64,000 nt of DNA from HGM11416 sp964532155 (GCA_964532155.1 CAZHGN010000001.1:1-64000); one strand, 5' to 3'. Numbered from the stretch's first letter, positions 1-9,468 are shown. Program-made: numbers and translations. Notes: a model not told the origin generated them from the sequence alone.

Positions 1-167
1 AGCGGCGCATTGTAGATCAAATAGTCCAGCTCAGACCGTTCGTACATATTGTCGGTAACTTCGTTTTCCACGGCAGTGCAGTTAATGGCGATCATACTGC
101 CATCGTTGAACTTCAGCTCCACGCAGCCGCTATCCATATTGAACGCGCAGGATAGTTTTTTTTTCAT
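1..167 (-). CDS. DUF6061-type small protein, 3' end cut by window edge
   Basis: Read on the minus strand, an ATG at 165-167 follows a strong Shine-Dalgarno (GGAGG, 7-8 nt upstream) and opens 55 codons that run off the window. The peptide begins MKKKLSCAFNMDSGCVELKF and continues with FNDGSMIAINC and YERSELDYLIYNAPL. This matches my memory of the short DUF6061 family of gut Clostridia, whose function is unknown and which often occurs in accessory regions. A promoter (TTGAAA-N18-TATAAT) lies just upstream. The family call is from recall, not a search. The visible part is intact. Confidence 0.72.
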   Translation of the reverse strand, partial: MKKKLSCAFNMDSGCVELKFNDGSMIAINCTAVENEVTDNMYERSELDYLIYNAP

Positions 168-202
168 CCGCTATACCTCCGCCTATGTCAGCGTGTACAC
201 AC

Positions 203-232
203 ATTATAGCATAGCTTTGATATACTTTTCAA
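203..232 (-). promoter_or_regulatory. Promoter for the DUF6061-type gene
   Basis: On the minus strand, TTGAAA (complement of 227-232) and TATAAT (complement of 203-208) are separated by 18 nt. They lie about 35 nt upstream of the ATG at 167, a standard sigma-A layout. Confidence 0.6.
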
Positions 233-523
233 TAGGTCAGGTAAAATTTGCTGTAAAATAACACAAATTTTTTATGAACGGACGCCGCTTGATCGTTTTT
301 GCTGCGTTGATCATACCATTCATCATAATGCCCGATGACCCACCATGCGATTTTGTTTGAGAATTTACCAAAATACAAAGAAATACACTTTTCGATGCAC
401 CGTGTTCATTATACCGTAATTCGCTGCATGATAGCGAGATTTTACGAGAGCGATAATAATTTCACGCATCCCACAAACCTCGCCTTATATAGCAAAAAAC
501 AGGCACTTTTCAACCCTTAAACA
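233..523. other. Non-coding stretch between the DUF6061-type gene and the tRNA-Gly side
   Basis: No ORF with a plausible start and ribosome binding site was found. On the minus strand there is a second promoter-like pair (TTGAAA near 510, TATATA near 490, 16-nt spacer) and a further TATAAT near 415, all pointing toward the DUF6061-type gene. The stretch may be the upstream region or edge of an accessory element. Confidence 0.3.
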
Positions 524-564
524 CACAAAAACAGGCGACACCCAACCAAAGTTGAATGCCGCCT
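524..564 (-). terminator. Rho-independent terminator downstream of tRNA-Gly
   Basis: The arms 533-537 (AGGCG) and 560-564 (CGCCT) enclose an inner CAAC/GTTG pairing. Read on the minus strand the hairpin is followed by GTTTTTGTGTG. It lies about 100 nt downstream of the tRNA 3' end. Confidence 0.5.
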
Positions 565-660
565 ACTTTCTTGTTCGATCCTGCGTACAGTTGCCGATTT
601 TGAAATTTTTCTCAAATTACTGTCTTATCGGCATACAGCTTTCGCAAGTGCTTTTTATGG

Positions 661-731
661 AGCAGGTGATGAGAATCGAACTCACAACCACAGCTTGGGA
701 AGCTGTTGTTTTGCCACTAAACTACACCTGC
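661..731 (-). tRNA. tRNA-Gly, anticodon CCC
   Basis: The 71-nt minus-strand cloverleaf has acceptor arms GCAGGTG and CACCTGC, a D-arm with AGTGGCAAAAC, anticodon stem ACAGC/GCTGT around the loop TTCCCAA (anticodon CCC), and a T-arm GTGAG-TTCGATT-CTCAT. The discriminator base is U, as usual for bacterial tRNA-Gly. The 3' CCA is not encoded. The gene has its own consensus promoter at 743-771, and its 3' end faces the DUF6061-type gene. Confidence 0.95.
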
Positions 732-742
732 AATCTTTGGTA

Positions 743-771
743 ATTATAGAATATTTTTTTTCGGTTGTCAA
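743..771 (-). promoter_or_regulatory. Consensus sigma-A promoter of tRNA-Gly
   Basis: On the minus strand, TTGACA (complement of 766-771), a 17-nt spacer and TATAAT (complement of 743-748) end about 12 nt before the mature tRNA 5' end. Both hexamers are perfect consensus, as expected for a stable RNA gene. Confidence 0.8.
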
Positions 772-842
772 GCGTTTTAAGGCTTGCCGAGAATTTTAGG
801 ATTTGCGTGTCTGGATTTGCATACGCTTTAAAGTTGAAAAAT

Positions 843-870
843 CGATTATAAATCGATACGATTATAAATC
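843..870. repeat. Tandem pair of CGATTATAAATC
   Basis: The 12-mer CGATTATAAATC occurs at 843-854 and again at 859-870 (16-bp period), between the divergent tRNA-Gly and pheS promoters and about 27 bp upstream of the pheS -35 box. It could be a protein-binding direct repeat or just AT-rich spacer. Confidence 0.35.
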
Positions 871-896
871 AAAAATGATTTTATTGAATTTTTTGT

Positions 897-926
897 TTGA
901 CAGTAGAACGTCTTTTAAGGTATAAT
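897..926 (+). promoter_or_regulatory. Sigma-A promoter of the pheST operon
   Basis: TTGACA at 897-902 and TATAAT at 921-926 are separated by 18 nt. Transcription would begin near 933, giving a leader of about 330 nt that contains the T-box. Confidence 0.75.
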
Positions 927-932
927 TATCGT

Positions 933-1218
933 AGTGGTGTTTAATTGTTGTGCTTAAACGCCGTATTAAAAAGGCTACGACGGAGAACTGCGTATTATAA
1001 CCGTTTGCTTAACGCGACAGCGTAAGACGAGAGAGAACCCCATTGGCTGAAAGGGTTTAACGGGAAGGTGCGTTTGTTTCGCTCCCGAGCTGTGCGAAGA
1101 ATCAAGTAGACCGCACCGTAACGCCGCGTAAGATTGCGAAAACGAGGCTTTTTAAGCGAAAAATAGGTGGTACAGCGTTAAACGACGCCCTGTTTAATAC
1201 GGGGTGTTTTTTATTTTT
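933..1218 (+). promoter_or_regulatory. T-box leader (tRNA-Phe sensing) of pheS-pheT
   Basis: The leader shows Stem I hallmarks (AGAGAGAACC, then GGCTGAAAGGG around 1031-1054), an AAGTAGA element near 1094-1100, and the T-box sequence AGGTGGTACAGCG at 1165-1177. A terminator hairpin follows: CGCCCTGT/TACGGGGTG at 1186-1206, then a T-run. A UUC triplet at 1078-1080, before GCTCCCGAGCTG, is a good candidate specifier codon for tRNA-Phe. In the family, uncharged tRNA binds the specifier and the T-box bulge and favours antitermination. The specifier assignment is inferred from position only. Confidence 0.88.
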
Positions 1219-1266
1219 TGAAATAAATCCGCCGCATGTTTTAACATTTGCGGCGTAAGGAGAATT

Positions 1267-2286
1267 ATGAAAGAGAAGATTGCAAAGCTTTACGAAAGCG
1301 CGCTCGAAGCGATAAAGAGCGTAGGCGACGGCAAAGGGCTCGACGAAGTCCGCGTTAGATTTTTGGGTAAAAGCGGTAGCGTGACCGAGTTATTGAAGGG
1401 AATGCGCGACGTTCCCGCAGAAGAACGCCCGAAGGTCGGGCAGCTCGTAAACGAGCTTCGTTCCAAAATTGAAGCGCTTATTGCCGAAAAGGATGCCGAA
1501 TGCAAGCGCATCAAGCTTGAACGTGCGTTGAAAAGCGAGTCGATTGACGTAACAATGCCGGGCAAAGAACGCGACTTCGGTTCGCTTCATCCCATAAACT
1601 TAGTACGCAACGAACTTATCGATTGTTTTACCGGTATGGGGTTCGAGATATACGAAGGACCGGAGATCGAAGAAGACGAATACAATTTCAGGCTTTTAAA
1701 TATCCCCAAGGATCATCCCGCGCGCGATATGCAAGATACGTTGTATATCACTGATAATATCTTGCTCAGAACGCAAACGTCGTCCGGGCAGGCGCGCGTT
1801 ATGCTCGATAAAAAGCCCCCTCTAAAAATTATAAGTCCGGGAAAGGTTTATCGTGCCGACGACGACGCTACGCACAGTCCGATGTTCCACCAAATGGAAG
1901 GGCTTGTGGTAGATAAAAACATTAATTTATGCGATCTTAAGGGTACGCTCGAGGCGTTCTTGCGCAGACTGTTTAACGGCGATTTGCAAACGAGGCTTCG
2001 TCCGTCCTATTTCCCGTTTACCGAGCCGAGCGTAGAGGTAGACGTTTCTTGCTTCGAATGCAAGGGCACAGGTTGCCATCTTTGCAAGGGGACCGGTTGG
2101 ATAGAAGTTTTAGGTGCCGGCATGGTGAATAGGCGTGTTCTTGAAAATTGCGGAATCGATCCCGACGAATACAGCGGATTTGCTTTCGGCGTAGGGCTTG
2201 AACGTATTGCTATGCTTAAATACGGCATCCCTGATATTAGGTACTTCTTCGACAACGACGTAAGATTTTTAAAGCAATTCAGATAA
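1267..2286 (+). CDS. pheS: Phenylalanyl-tRNA synthetase alpha subunit
   Basis: Catalytic subunit of the alpha2-beta2 PheRS, which charges tRNA-Phe in the cytoplasm. The 339-residue length is typical. An N-terminal helical region (about 1-90) precedes the class II core. Motif 2 contains [18 protein letters not shown] (about 192-209). Motif 3 contains [17 protein letters not shown] (about 304-320). Paired cysteines (CFEC, then CHLC, about 262-273) before WIEVLGAG are usual in Gram-positive PheS. AAGGAG precedes the ATG by a normal distance. First gene after the T-box leader, 15 nt upstream of pheT. Confidence 0.97.
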   Translation: MKEKIAKLYESALEAIKSVGDGKGLDEVRVRFLGKSGSVTELLKGMRDVPAEERPKVGQLVNELRSKIEALIAEKDAECKRIKLERALKSESIDVTMPGKERDFGSLHPINLVRNELIDCFTGMGFEIYEGPEIEEDEYNFRLLNIPKDHPARDMQDTLYITDNILLRTQTSSGQARVMLDKKPPLKIISPGKVYRADDDATHSPMFHQMEGLVVDKNINLCDLKGTLEAFLRRLFNGDLQTRLRPSYFPFTEPSVEVDVSCFECKGTGCHLCKGTGWIEVLGAGMVNRRVLENCGIDPDEYSGFAFGVGLERIAMLKYGIPDIRYFFDNDVRFLKQFR

Positions 2287-2301
2287 TAGGAGGAAAAGAA
2301 A

Positions 2302-4701
2302 ATGAGATTACCGCTTAGCTGGTTAAACGAATACGTAAAGATTGACGACGTTCCCGTCGAATTGCTTAAAAATAAGTTGTTTTCGTGCGGATTCGAGGTC
2401 GAAGACGTTATTTATCTAAACGAAAACGTTAAAAATATAGTAGTTTGTCAAATTAACGCCATAGAGCAGCACCCCAATGCTGACAAGCTTTCCGTTTGTC
2501 AAATCAACGCGGGCAGTTACGGCGAGTTGCAAATAGTAACCAACGCGAAAAACATAAAAGTCGGCGATAAGGTTCCCGTAAGTTTGGACGGAGCCGTTTT
2601 GGCGGACGGTACGAATATCAAAAAAGGAAAACTTCGCGGAGTAGAATCGGACGGTATGTTTTGCGGAGGCGAGGAGATAGGTATTACCGAGGAATATTAC
2701 GACGGCGCAGGTTTTGACGGCGTTCTCGTTTTCCACGATGATTTTCCGGTCGGCGCGGACGTTTGTGAACTTCTCGGCGTTAAAGACGTTATTTTCGATA
2801 TCGGATTGACGGCTAATCGTCCCGATTGCCAAAGTATATTCGGAATGGCGAGAGAGGTCGCGGCATGCCTCGGAAGGGAACTTAAAGAACCCGATTGTTC
2901 ATATACCTCTATAACCGAAGAAAAGTGCCCGGTAACCGTTGAAATACGCGATACCGAGCTCTGTCCGAGGTACTGTGCGCATTACGTTAAAGGCGTCGTT
3001 ATTAAACCGTCGCCCAAGTCTATGCAGAAAAAGCTTGCGCTTATGGGGCTCCGTGCGATAAATTCCGTAGTCGATATTACGAACTTCGTATTATTGGAAA
3101 TGGGGCAGCCGATGCATGCCTTCGATTACGCTAAACTTCAATCTAAAAAAATCGTCGTAAGGCGTGCGGAAAACGGCGAAATAATCACCACTCTCGACGA
3201 TAAGTCTTTTGATTTGGATAGCGAGAATTTGCTCGTATGCGACGGCGAAAATCCCGTTGCGCTTGCAGGTATAATGGGCGGAAAGAACAGTGCGATAAGC
3301 GACGATACCGCGGCGCTCGTTTTTGAATGCGCTAAGTTTAAGCGCGATAACGTGCGTAAGACTTCTAAATCGCTCGGTCAGCGCTCGGATTCTTCCGCAA
3401 GGTTTGAGAAGGGCGTCGACGCCTATACGGTCGAACTTGCAATGAGGCGCGCTCTTCATCTTGTAGAAGAAATGGGGTGCGGCACCGTTTGCGGCGAAAC
3501 TATAGACGTTTTAAACGAAGATATGACGCCGCCTACAGTATATGGGAACTATAATAACATCAATAAAATTCTCGGAATAGAAGTTCCGTTTGACGTTCAA
3601 AAAGGCATTTTAGAAAAGCTCGGCTTTAAATTGACCGACGGCATGGACGGCGATTTTTCGTGCGTTGTTCCTCCGTACCGTACCGACGTCGACGGTATTC
3701 CCGATCTTGCAGAGGAAGTAATTCGTTCGTACGGCTACGACAACGTAACCGGCAGACTTTTGAGCGGAGCAACCATAACTTACGGCGGAAAAACTGCTCG
3801 TCAGCAAAAGGAAGACGATATGAAATCCGCGCTCGTGGCGCTCGGTTATAACGAAATTTTGACTTACGCTTTCGTGTCCGAAAAAGATTATGAACTTTTG
3901 GGGCTGGATAAGGATGCTCCCGAAAACGCGCATATTAAAATAATGAACCCCCTCGGCGAAGAAATGAGCGTTATGCGCACCACGCTTGTTCCGTCAATGC
4001 TTTCAACCGTGGCGCGCAATCTTGCACGCAAGAATAATAACGGAAGATTGTTCGAATACGCGAGAGTTTATATTCCTAAGGAACTTCCGCTTAAGGAATT
4101 GCCCGAAGAAAAGAACAGATTATCGCTTGCGGTTTTTGGCGAGGGCGAGGACTTCTTTACGCTGAAAGGCACTATCGAATCGCTTTTGGCTAAACTGCAC
4201 GTTCATAGTAAAGTCGTTTTTGCCAAAGAAAAGGTATGCTATCTGCATCCCGGCAGAACCGCCGCTATTTACGTAGGCGAAACTAAAGTCGGATATATTG
4301 GCGAAGTTCATCCTACCGTTGCCGCCAAATTTGAATTAGGCGCACGCGTTTACGTTGCGGATATCGATTTCGATTGCTTAATTCAGTCGCTTAACCGCAA
4401 AACGTATTTTGCTCCTATTTCAAAATACCCCTCGGTGGAACGCGACTTGGCTCTCGTTTGCGATATCGATACCGAAAGCGGATTTATCGAAAAGCTTATT
4501 AGCGAACGCGGCGGAAAAAATCTCGTTTCGATCAAACTGTTCGACGTATACACCGGAAAGGGCGTTGACGAAGGCAAAAAGAGCATGGCGTACAGACTCG
4601 TGTTCTCCTCTTTGGAAAAGACGTTTGGTGAAGGCGACGTCGACGGCTTTATTAAGAAAATACTCAGACATTTGAACGAAAACGGTATAACTTTAAGATG
4701 A
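2302..4701 (+). CDS. pheT: Phenylalanyl-tRNA synthetase beta subunit
   Basis: Large structural and editing subunit of PheRS. The 799 residues fit the family: an N-terminal EMAP-like tRNA-binding domain (about 40-150, with QHPNADKLSVCQIN), the B3/B4 editing region (LMGLRAINSVVDITNFV near 250), the B5 domain, a catalytically inactive core-like region, and a C-terminal ferredoxin-fold anticodon-binding domain (SKYPSVERDLALV to the end). Its ATG follows TAGGAGGAAAAG. The stop overlaps the start of the next gene by 4 nt (ATGA), so the U32 gene is probably translationally coupled and under the same T-box control. Confidence 0.97.
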   Translation: MRLPLSWLNEYVKIDDVPVELLKNKLFSCGFEVEDVIYLNENVKNIVVCQINAIEQHPNADKLSVCQINAGSYGELQIVTNAKNIKVGDKVPVSLDGAVLADGTNIKKGKLRGVESDGMFCGGEEIGITEEYYDGAGFDGVLVFHDDFPVGADVCELLGVKDVIFDIGLTANRPDCQSIFGMAREVAACLGRELKEPDCSYTSITEEKCPVTVEIRDTELCPRYCAHYVKGVVIKPSPKSMQKKLALMGLRAINSVVDITNFVLLEMGQPMHAFDYAKLQSKKIVVRRAENGEIITTLDDKSFDLDSENLLVCDGENPVALAGIMGGKNSAISDDTAALVFECAKFKRDNVRKTSKSLGQRSDSSARFEKGVDAYTVELAMRRALHLVEEMGCGTVCGETIDVLNEDMTPPTVYGNYNNINKILGIEVPFDVQKGILEKLGFKLTDGMDGDFSCVVPPYRTDVDGIPDLAEEVIRSYGYDNVTGRLLSGATITYGGKTARQQKEDDMKSALVALGYNEILTYAFVSEKDYELLGLDKDAPENAHIKIMNPLGEEMSVMRTTLVPSMLSTVARNLARKNNNGRLFEYARVYIPKELPLKELPEEKNRLSLAVFGEGEDFFTLKGTIESLLAKLHVHSKVVFAKEKVCYLHPGRTAAIYVGETKVGYIGEVHPTVAAKFELGARVYVADIDFDCLIQSLNRKTYFAPISKYPSVERDLALVCDIDTESGFIEKLISERGGKNLVSIKLFDVYTGKGVDEGKKSMAYRLVFSSLEKTFGEGDVDGFIKKILRHLNENGITLR

Positions 4702-6962
4702 GTAAGCCCGAATTGCTTGCGCCCGTCGGGTGCGAGGAAAACTTTTATGCGGCTGTAAATTACGGCGCGAGCGCGGTTTATATCGGTTTATCCGATTTTT
4801 CCGCGCGCAAAAACGCCGGGAATTTTACGTTGGAAAGACTTCCGTATATTTTGGCTTATGCTCATTTGTTCGGCGTTAAGGTTTACGTAGCGGTAAATAC
4901 CGTCGTTAAGAACGGCGAGCTGAACGATTATTTCAATACGATCAAACAAGCCTATTTATGCGGAGTCGACGCCTTTATAGTCCAAGATTTGTTTTTGGGG
5001 CGTATACTCAAAAATAAGTTTCCCGACATTTGCTTGCATTTAAGCACTCAAGCGGGTATAAATAACCTTGACGGAGCTAAGCTTGCGGCATCCTACGGTT
5101 TCACGCGTGTTATATTGGCGCGTGAAACGAGTATTGGCGAGATTAAAAAAATCGCGGCGTTTATCGAAACCGAAGTATTCGTTCACGGCGCGCTTTGCAC
5201 GTGTTTTTCGGGACATTGTTATTTCAGTTCGTTCGTCGGCGGTAAAAGCGGAAACAGGGGATTATGTCGTCAGCCTTGCAGAAAAGTTTATAAATATCTC
5301 GGAAAAGGCATTAAGGATGATTATCGTTTTGCCTTATCTTTATCAGACCTTGCGCTTCATAAAAAGGTTCAAGAATTAATTTCGTCAGGCGTAAAAAGTT
5401 TCAAAATCGAAGGTAGAATGCGAAGTTTTGAATATGTTTGCGCTTCTTGTGATTTTTATTCGAATATTTTAAACGGCGTGTTTGACGGAAAAAAATACGA
5501 TGCGCTTTTAAAAACTTATAACCGTGGCGGTTGTTCTGAAGGTCTTTCCTTCGGTCAAGACGGGCGTTTGATTTCCGATAAAATTCAAAATCATTGCGGC
5601 GTTGCCGTGGGTACCGTTGCTTCTATAAAGGGCGATATGGTTATTCCGACGATGCTTAAAAAGAATATAGCTCCGGGTGATTGCTTTAAAATTGTAAACG
5701 GCGTCGAAAAGGGTAATTGCGTTGCCGTTCAGGGTGCAAAAGGAGTAGTTTTGAAGTTTAAGGGCGCAGCCGCGCCAGGGGATGAGCTTCGTATAACGAA
5801 AGATATCTGTCTTATAGACAAGTTTAACGATAGAAAAAAGCTTTTTACCGTAAAAGTGAGATTAGTTGCTCGCATTGGCGAAAAGCCCGTTCTTTATATA
5901 AACGATACTCGGTACGAGGGGAATTTTATTTGCGAAAAGGCTTTAACTTCATCGGTTACCAAGTCTGAAATAAAAGATAATCTTCGCAAAACGGACGTCT
6001 ATCCGTTTGCCGTTGAACCTTTTTGCGAGATCGATTCGCAGATGTTTATTTTAAAAAGAAATCTTAACGAATTGCGTTCAAAAGCATATTACGACTATTT
6101 TTATTCGTTCGCGTTAAATCGTGAAAAAAGATTAAAAATCAATGATATTTACGACGATTCTGATAATTATTATGTCAAGCATGATGATTTTTCTACGTTG
6201 AAAACGGTTATTGCTTCCGACTTTAGTTTTTTAAAAAGTGGAGTGTTTGACAATCTTGTTTTTTGTCCGTCCGACTATAACGACGACGGTTTGTTTGAGA
6301 AGTTTTTTAACTTAGCGCAAAAAACTACTTGCCGAAATGGAAATCGTGTAAAGACCTTTTTATACGTCCCGCCGTTTTTAAATTCTGCGGACGAAGGGAT
6401 AATAGCAAATCGTTCGGAAAGGTTTGACGGATTATATTGCGAAAGCGCCTCGTCGCTTTTCCTTGCGAAACGTTTGGGTAAGATATTTTTCGGAGGAGTC
6501 GAACTTAACGTTACGAATAAGTTGACCTATTCGGAAATAATGAAAGAGGGCGCTAACCTCTTGGCAGTTTCGAAGGAACTTTCTTATTCGGAGATATCTA
6601 ACATGCCGTCTTCCGGTTGCGTTCTTGCAGGCGGCTCGGTAAAGATAATGTCGTTAGAATATTGCCCCTTTTCGAAAAAATGTGCTGAATGCCGCCGTGG
6701 GGACTGTTTTATTTTGAAGGACTACGACGGACGTGAATTCCCCGTGCGCAGATATAAGCTTTCGTCTTGTCGGTTTGAGATATATAATTGTCTTCCGCTC
6801 AAAAGCGAAGTGCGTTTTAACAACGAGATATACGATTTTACCATGCTCTCACCAAGCGAAGCGGGATATTTTATTTCGCTTGCTAAGTCGAGCGGTTCTT
6901 TTAAAACGGACGCGAAAGGACTTTCGTTCACGAGCGGTAACTTTAAAAAAGGAGTTGAGTAA
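4698..6962 (+). CDS. U32 family peptidase, RlhA-like
   Basis: U32 family protein of 754 residues with an N-terminal TIM-barrel-like domain (ELLAPVG, GASAVYIG) and the family signature GNRGLCRQPCR (about 185-195). Conserved cysteines at about 167, 174, 190 and 194 fit an iron-sulfur cluster site. A long C-terminal part resembles the DUF3656/collagenase-like extension of RlhA (YdcP), which hydroxylates C2501 of 23S rRNA in E. coli. An rRNA-modifying role is therefore inferred rather than proteolysis. It overlaps pheT by 4 nt and ends 2 nt before mutS2, so the four genes form one transcription unit. Confidence 0.85.
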   Translation: MSKPELLAPVGCEENFYAAVNYGASAVYIGLSDFSARKNAGNFTLERLPYILAYAHLFGVKVYVAVNTVVKNGELNDYFNTIKQAYLCGVDAFIVQDLFLGRILKNKFPDICLHLSTQAGINNLDGAKLAASYGFTRVILARETSIGEIKKIAAFIETEVFVHGALCTCFSGHCYFSSFVGGKSGNRGLCRQPCRKVYKYLGKGIKDDYRFALSLSDLALHKKVQELISSGVKSFKIEGRMRSFEYVCASCDFYSNILNGVFDGKKYDALLKTYNRGGCSEGLSFGQDGRLISDKIQNHCGVAVGTVASIKGDMVIPTMLKKNIAPGDCFKIVNGVEKGNCVAVQGAKGVVLKFKGAAAPGDELRITKDICLIDKFNDRKKLFTVKVRLVARIGEKPVLYINDTRYEGNFICEKALTSSVTKSEIKDNLRKTDVYPFAVEPFCEIDSQMFILKRNLNELRSKAYYDYFYSFALNREKRLKINDIYDDSDNYYVKHDDFSTLKTVIASDFSFLKSGVFDNLVFCPSDYNDDGLFEKFFNLAQKTTCRNGNRVKTFLYVPPFLNSADEGIIANRSERFDGLYCESASSLFLAKRLGKIFFGGVELNVTNKLTYSEIMKEGANLLAVSKELSYSEISNMPSSGCVLAGGSVKIMSLEYCPFSKKCAECRRGDCFILKDYDGREFPVRRYKLSSCRFEIYNCLPLKSEVRFNNEIYDFTMLSPSEAGYFISLAKSSGSFKTDAKGLSFTSGNFKKGVE

Positions 6963-6964
6963 TT

Positions 6965-9340
6965 ATGATAAGCGAAAAGGTGCTCGGTTCGCTTGAATTT
7001 GATAAAATAAAAGCCGTTTGCGCCGAATACGCCGTTCTCGACAAGGGGAAACGGTACGTTTGCGATGAAACGCCGACCGTTGATTTTGCCGAAGCCGAAT
7101 TTCGCTTGCGTAAAACCGAAGAGGCGTATAAACTATTGTATACTTACGGCGTTGCGGGCGTTGAATATTTTGACGAACTTACCGATGAAACGGCGCGTGC
7201 CAAGCGTGATTCCGTTCTATCCATGGGTGAACTTTTGCGCGTTGCTCGAATGCTTAGGGCTTCTCGTTTGGTGTATAATTCGCTTACGGAAATCAACGAC
7301 GACGAAATAACCGCGCTTAGGGCTTTAGCCGAAAGTCTGTATTGCGATAAATATCTCGAAGACGATATTTTCGGCAAAATACTTTCCGACGACAGAATGA
7401 GCGATAACGCAAGCGAAGCGCTTTATTCCATTCGCCGTAGGATTAAAAGACTTAACGAGCAAGTAAAAGAGCGGCTTGCGTATTACGTGCGCAGTCAAGG
7501 CAAATATTTGCAAGACGCCATCGTGACCATGCGCGGCGACAGGTACGTTATTCCCGTAAAATCGGAATTTAGGGGGCAGGTTAAGGGTTTTATACATGAC
7601 CAATCCGCGAGCGGCTCCACGCTATTTATTGAGCCGACCGAGGTGCTGGAACTAAACAACGATTTACGCACGGCAACACTCGAGGAGCAAGCGGAAATCG
7701 AGCGTATTCTTTCCGAATTAACGGTAAAAGTGGGTTTAATTGCTCAGCGGATAGAGAATAACGCCGAAATTCTCGTGGAACTCGATTGCGCTTTCGCCAA
7801 GGCGATTTACGCATATAAGAGCAAGGCGATAAAGCCCAAGTTAAACGTTAACGGTTACGTTAATATTCCAAAGGGAAGGCATCCGCTTATCGATTCGTCG
7901 AGAGTTGTTCCCGTTTCCGTTTCTTTGGGTAGCGGATATAATTATTTGTTAATAACCGGTCCGAATACCGGAGGTAAGACGGTTACGTTGAAACTCGTCG
8001 GGTTATTTTGCATAATGGCGGCGACAGGGTATTTTCTTCAAGCGACTGAAGGCGCGAACGTCGCGATATTCGACAAGATTTTCGTCGACGTGGGCGACGA
8101 ACAGAGTATCGAACAAAACTTGTCCACCTTTTCTTCGCATATGAAAAATCTTATAGCGATAACTAACGAAGTGGATGATAGAAGCCTTGTTCTGGCAGAC
8201 GAGATAGGCGCGGGCACCGATCCCGACGAGGGGAGCGCTTTGGCACGGGCAGTCCTCGAACTTTTGGTCGAAAAGGGAAGTTTCGGAATAGTAACGACTC
8301 ACTATTCGGCTCTTAAAGAATATGCGTTTACAAATCCGTCGGTCATGAATGCTTCGATGGATTTCGACGAAGAAACTTTTGCGCCGTTATATAAACTAAA
8401 TATCGGTCTTGCCGGAAGCTCGAACGCAATAAAAATTGCGTTAAGGTTGGGTATTTCGTCCGAAATTGCCGACCGTGCGACGTCGCTGTTAAGCGAAAGA
8501 AAGATATCGTTTGAAAGGGTTATAGCCGAGGCAGAGAAAACTCGTCGCGCCGCTGAAAAACAGCTGGATGAATACGAAGTCGTTACGCGTGAGCGTAAAG
8601 CCGAGCTCGACGCCGTGCTTGCCGAGAGATCACGCTTGGAAAAAGAACGCGAAAAGCTTTATCTAAACGCGAAAATCGAAATTCGACGAATCGTCAACGA
8701 GAGCGTTGAGGAAGCCGACGAGATTTTGAAAGAAATAAAAGCTATTCTCGATAAGGATGAAATCGGGAGCGGTGACTTAATTAAGGCTCGTACGCTTAGG
8801 AATAAACTCGAAGAACACAAATATAAACTCGAAAGCGAATCGGATGTCGTCCCGACGGACAAGCCCATTGATTCCGCTAAGTTGAAAACGGGCGATAGAG
8901 TGTTTATTCCGTCGATGGACGCCGACGGCGTAGTCGTTTGCGTTAATAAGAAAAAGGGCGTTTGCGACGTAAGTTTGGGCGACAAGCGAGTCGTGCTCTC
9001 TTTCGGTGCGCTGTACCAGCCTCGAAAGAAAAAAGAAAAGGAAAAAAGTGCTAAAGCGCAGGTTTCCGTTCGAGTTGACAGAAGTAATTTTACCGCGCCC
9101 GAAATGCAAATAAACGTGATAGGCTTAAACGTGGACGAGGCGCTTGACAGAGTTGGAACGTTCCTCGATCGCGCCGTTGTCGGCAATTTGTCCGAAGTTA
9201 AGGTTATTCACGGCGTAGGCTTAAAACGGTTGAGCACTGCAATACACGAAATGCTTCGTAAGCATCCGCACGTCGAATCGTTTAGGTTCGGAAAATACGG
9301 CGAGGGCGAACACGGCGTAACTTTTGTTGTCTTAAAGTAG
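6965..9340 (+). CDS. mutS2: Endonuclease/ribosome-rescue ATPase MutS2
   Basis: MutS2 of 791 residues. The clamp/lever region (about 1-300) is followed by Walker A GPNTGGKT (332-339), the Walker B region LVLADEIGAGTDPDEGSALA, a long coiled coil (about 500-640), a KOW-like segment (KTGDRVFIPSMDADGVV), and a C-terminal Smr domain (INVIGLNVDEAL, IHGVGLKRLS). In B. subtilis MutS2 acts on collided ribosomes; older literature implicates it in recombination suppression. GGAG lies 9 nt before the ATG. It is the last gene of the pheS operon, with a terminator at 9433. Confidence 0.95.
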   Translation: MISEKVLGSLEFDKIKAVCAEYAVLDKGKRYVCDETPTVDFAEAEFRLRKTEEAYKLLYTYGVAGVEYFDELTDETARAKRDSVLSMGELLRVARMLRASRLVYNSLTEINDDEITALRALAESLYCDKYLEDDIFGKILSDDRMSDNASEALYSIRRRIKRLNEQVKERLAYYVRSQGKYLQDAIVTMRGDRYVIPVKSEFRGQVKGFIHDQSASGSTLFIEPTEVLELNNDLRTATLEEQAEIERILSELTVKVGLIAQRIENNAEILVELDCAFAKAIYAYKSKAIKPKLNVNGYVNIPKGRHPLIDSSRVVPVSVSLGSGYNYLLITGPNTGGKTVTLKLVGLFCIMAATGYFLQATEGANVAIFDKIFVDVGDEQSIEQNLSTFSSHMKNLIAITNEVDDRSLVLADEIGAGTDPDEGSALARAVLELLVEKGSFGIVTTHYSALKEYAFTNPSVMNASMDFDEETFAPLYKLNIGLAGSSNAIKIALRLGISSEIADRATSLLSERKISFERVIAEAEKTRRAAEKQLDEYEVVTRERKAELDAVLAERSRLEKEREKLYLNAKIEIRRIVNESVEEADEILKEIKAILDKDEIGSGDLIKARTLRNKLEEHKYKLESESDVVPTDKPIDSAKLKTGDRVFIPSMDADGVVVCVNKKKGVCDVSLGDKRVVLSFGALYQPRKKKEKEKSAKAQVSVRVDRSNFTAPEMQINVIGLNVDEALDRVGTFLDRAVVGNLSEVKVIHGVGLKRLSTAIHEMLRKHPHVESFRFGKYGEGEHGVTFVVLK

Positions 9341-9432
9341 TTTTAAGCATCGTATATAGTTGCTTTTTGCTCAATAACGAGGCTTTTTGAAAAAAATGCT
9401 ATAAAATCACAAGGTAAATACTGCCAAAAAAT

Positions 9433-9466
9433 AAAGTCGCGACATAATTCTTGTTGCGGCTTTTTT
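9433..9466 (+). terminator. Terminator after mutS2
   Basis: A 12-bp stem (AAAGTCGCGACA at 9433-9444 with TGTTGCGGCTTT at 9452-9463, two G-U pairs) has a 7-nt loop and is followed by a run of T. It closes the pheST-U32-mutS2 unit about 90 nt after the mutS2 stop. The 90 nt in between hold nothing else recognisable. Confidence 0.75.
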
Positions 9467-9468
9467 AC

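Noticed and set aside
335..743. + strand ORFs of 61 and 63 codons
   Set aside because: No ribosome binding site, and the second runs through the tRNA-Gly gene. The stretch looks non-coding.
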